Below, piece by piece: positions 7,901-8,405 of a stretch of DNA of 8,405 bases. Made by a program: the position numbers and the translations under genes. The notes under the pieces were generated by a model that saw nothing but the letters and a program-made list of their open reading frames with translations, made no database searches and had not been told where the DNA came from. Where the stretch lies: positions 1 through 8,405 of the forward strand of contig CAZASK010000042.1 of NCBI GenBank assembly GCA_964487845.1. The letters run 5' to 3'. Within the stretch, counting starts at the first letter, position 1; each line of letters starts with the position of its first letter. Source of the stretch: CAZASK01 sp964487845. Lineage in GTDB: Bacteria > Chlamydiota > Chlamydiia > Chlamydiales > FEN-1388.

Positions 7901-8274
7901 CATGAGAGCTTATGGATATATTCACGGCGTGGATAGCGCTTTTCTTTTTTTCCAGACTCGTCTGAGACAAAAGAAATCGCTGGCACCTGTCTGATATGAT
8001 GGTAGATGACACGCACTCTATATGCGGTTGTGTTATAGGCGAGCAAAACATTAAATCGATCGCGTATTGTCCCCCGCATGGCAGGCTCTACGACCACTTT
8101 TTTTCTTGCTCTAAAGGCCTCTTGTGCCTTCTTCTCATGTTGGATAATCCCTAGGTGCCATAATTTCAGGGAGATAATAACGACAAGGCAGAGGATAATT
8201 TGCAAAAGTCTATTCGCTTTGATAGGTATGGCAGAAAGCATTGAGAGATCGCGATGTCGATGAATATCTACCAT
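4936..8274 (-). CDS. pbp2: Penicillin-binding protein 2 (class B transpeptidase) with large internal insertion
   Basis: An inner-membrane D,D-transpeptidase that cross-links peptidoglycan. In Chlamydia PBP2 works with RodA/MreB in FtsZ-less division and is the mecillinam target. The 1112 residues far exceed E. coli PBP2 (633), but chlamydial PBP2 is also about 1080. Domains: cytoplasmic tail 1-20; one membrane helix about 22-44; pedestal from MRGTIRDRFNVLLAYN (66-81) through RYPKRHYPHGKAGSHVIGYIG (182-202) and LLGSELAFEEELRG (266-279); start of the transpeptidase domain at GGAIVAMEPNTGEVIALASFP (348-368). A charged helical insertion (about 395-720) follows, then SIFK (S737, K740), SSD (817-819, typical of PBP2 rather than PBP3), GQG (878-880), KTST (1020-1023, where KTG/KSG is usual) and HTWFGGI (1041-1047). 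A second, small insertion lies at about 210-260. The start is the first possible one, because an in-frame TAG lies three codons upstream. AAGGGGG lies 12 bases before the ATG. An A8 tract within codons 595-597 is the only conspicuous homopolymer. Confidence 0.94.
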   Translation of the reverse strand: MVDIHRHRDLSMLSAIPIKANRLLQIILCLVVIISLKLWHLGIIQHEKKAQEAFRARKKVVVEPAMRGTIRDRFNVLLAYNTTAYRVRVIYHHIRQVPAISFVSDESGKKEKRYPRREYIHKLSCALARVLKLDSSRIEDEIHSNAVFYGHIPYLIKDPISEEEYYRLKMMEKDWPGISCQRYPKRHYPHGKAGSHVIGYIGPIPQEKYRSIVDEIKRLELYVKCIEDNLFEDVELPEGITSYGQAKRRLAELQEMAYTIGDDVGLLGSELAFEEELRGFAGKKLYFADAKGNFLRQLPGSHEPLSGRRLYLSISHELQEFAEALLAQSEKDRDILVKKKDKLPWVKGGAIVAMEPNTGEVIALASFPRFDPNDFIAAKKKTIWWQNPALKWLASEKALGAVWDGLIPVMREGYDEKKQKFIVEEMPFTWARFLEWLLPQDSLLQKHLHEETSLGNVIAVQQAFSAISMRLPLMQPHEVMSLIYPESERNESSDDIALFLQDIAKQKAILDTYLLSLPHNQERLTFLDITRLVVNAERIDEQLFPYIQSLTIRQYRELLTSYVTLVEEVRQEVRQLFRASDFAIFRKDHEKEFLQKKRAAEKSEKKTARPYLEYLDKEESVQFDHFWNLWKPYLLEYAIIKKSSLPADEQLALQAYFDVLEGAMDTSLLDDAIARMGEDLCVPFLQLFRPFSDLKEPLYGKYGKLNFLQDMAAAFSYAYGPGYMSSFAYRNPAAQGSIFKIVTAYAALCQRYQEEPQTKHLELFEMVDRVFTQNGKVYVGQFLDGKPIPQLYKGGRVPKSLNRNIGRVDLMRAIETSSDPYFSLLAGDYLQDPDDLRKAATQFGYGEQSKIRLPHEARCTLPSDLKTNKTGLYAFAIGQGAFTATPLQSACMLSAVANGGKLLQPKIEKMLVGKGCYYDKDLVSLPAYPHKEILRSIGIDFPLFLATLPEQEKPTLRAISTDVRREIFLPEVVRARLLQGMQRVLGQLHKDSGRQLATIFSKHPSMKADFANIQDHAVGKTSTSEVKERITPFSPLVLYNHTWFGGISFDKEHSFHFHDAYGRPELVVVVCLRYGGYGKEAAPLAAQVIEKWRSIKARHGGDSVFLDERAAQ

Positions 8275-8356
8275 GTAGCGCTTCTACCCCCTTTTTACCG
8301 GATGATATCACGAGTGATTGCTAGAAAAAAAGTCTCATTCTTCAAATTACACGGGC

Positions 8357-8385
8357 AATTTAGGTAAAGATTGACCCCCTAACAA
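8357..8385 (-). promoter_or_regulatory. Candidate promoter of pbp2
   Basis: On the minus strand TTGTTA (8385-8380) and TAAATT (8362-8357) are separated by 17 bases and match four of six positions each of the -35 and -10 consensus. This would give a leader of about 75 bases before the pbp2 ATG at 8274. That leader contains the short dyad ATCAC-GA-GTGAT (8307-8318). This is a pattern match only; AT-rich sequence gives such matches by chance, and pbp2 may instead be co-transcribed from a gene beyond the window edge. Confidence 0.3.
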
Positions 8386-8405
8386 GGAAACATAATTGTC
8401 CGGGA

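Noticed and set aside
8307..8318. Dyad ATCAC-GA-GTGAT upstream of pbp2
   Set aside because: Five-base arms are too short to call an operator without comparative evidence.
8384..8405. AAGGA followed by a TTG codon (8396-8398), a possible start of a rightward gene leaving the window
   Set aside because: Only three codons are visible and TTG starts are uncommon; it cannot be supported from this window.

Overview
The window reads as chromosomal DNA from a member of the Chlamydiae, most likely one of the environmental (Parachlamydia/Waddlia/Simkania-like) families. Three things point there: a GreA carried at the C-terminus of a 723-residue protein, a penicillin-binding protein 2 of 1112 residues (nearly twice the usual length), and the order nqrA / small hypothetical gene / long greA, which from memory matches CT634-CT635-CT636 of Chlamydia trachomatis. 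The family assignment is inference; no rRNA or other phylogenetic marker is present.

Layout: positions 60-1938 hold a leftward pair, a small charged hypothetical protein followed by nqrA (subunit A of the Na+-translocating NADH:quinone reductase). Positions 1939-2177 are a divergent intergenic region dominated by a perfect 18-bp inverted repeat. Positions 2178-4959 hold a rightward pair, the long greA and an rdgB/HAM1-type nucleoside-triphosphate pyrophosphatase, separated by one base and probably translationally coupled. Positions 4936-8274 hold a leftward pbp2 whose 3' end overlaps that of rdgB by 24 bp. Bases 1-59 and 8275-8405 carry no recognisable gene; the latter is the pbp2 upstream region with a weak promoter candidate.

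The genes belong to separate housekeeping tasks: sodium-linked respiration (nqrA), transcript cleavage and elongation (greA), nucleotide-pool sanitation (rdgB) and peptidoglycan transpeptidation in division or shape (pbp2). There are no mobile genes, CRISPR arrays, RNA genes or defence systems that I can support, and I do not see a new multi-gene system. The points deserving a second look are inside the proteins and in the intergenic repeat: the roughly 330-residue helical insertion in the PBP2 transpeptidase domain and its KTS (not KTG) third motif, a Tudor/CarD-like segment in the N-terminal part of the long GreA, an RdgB with an eroded base-pocket signature, and the hairpin-forming repeat between the divergent operons.
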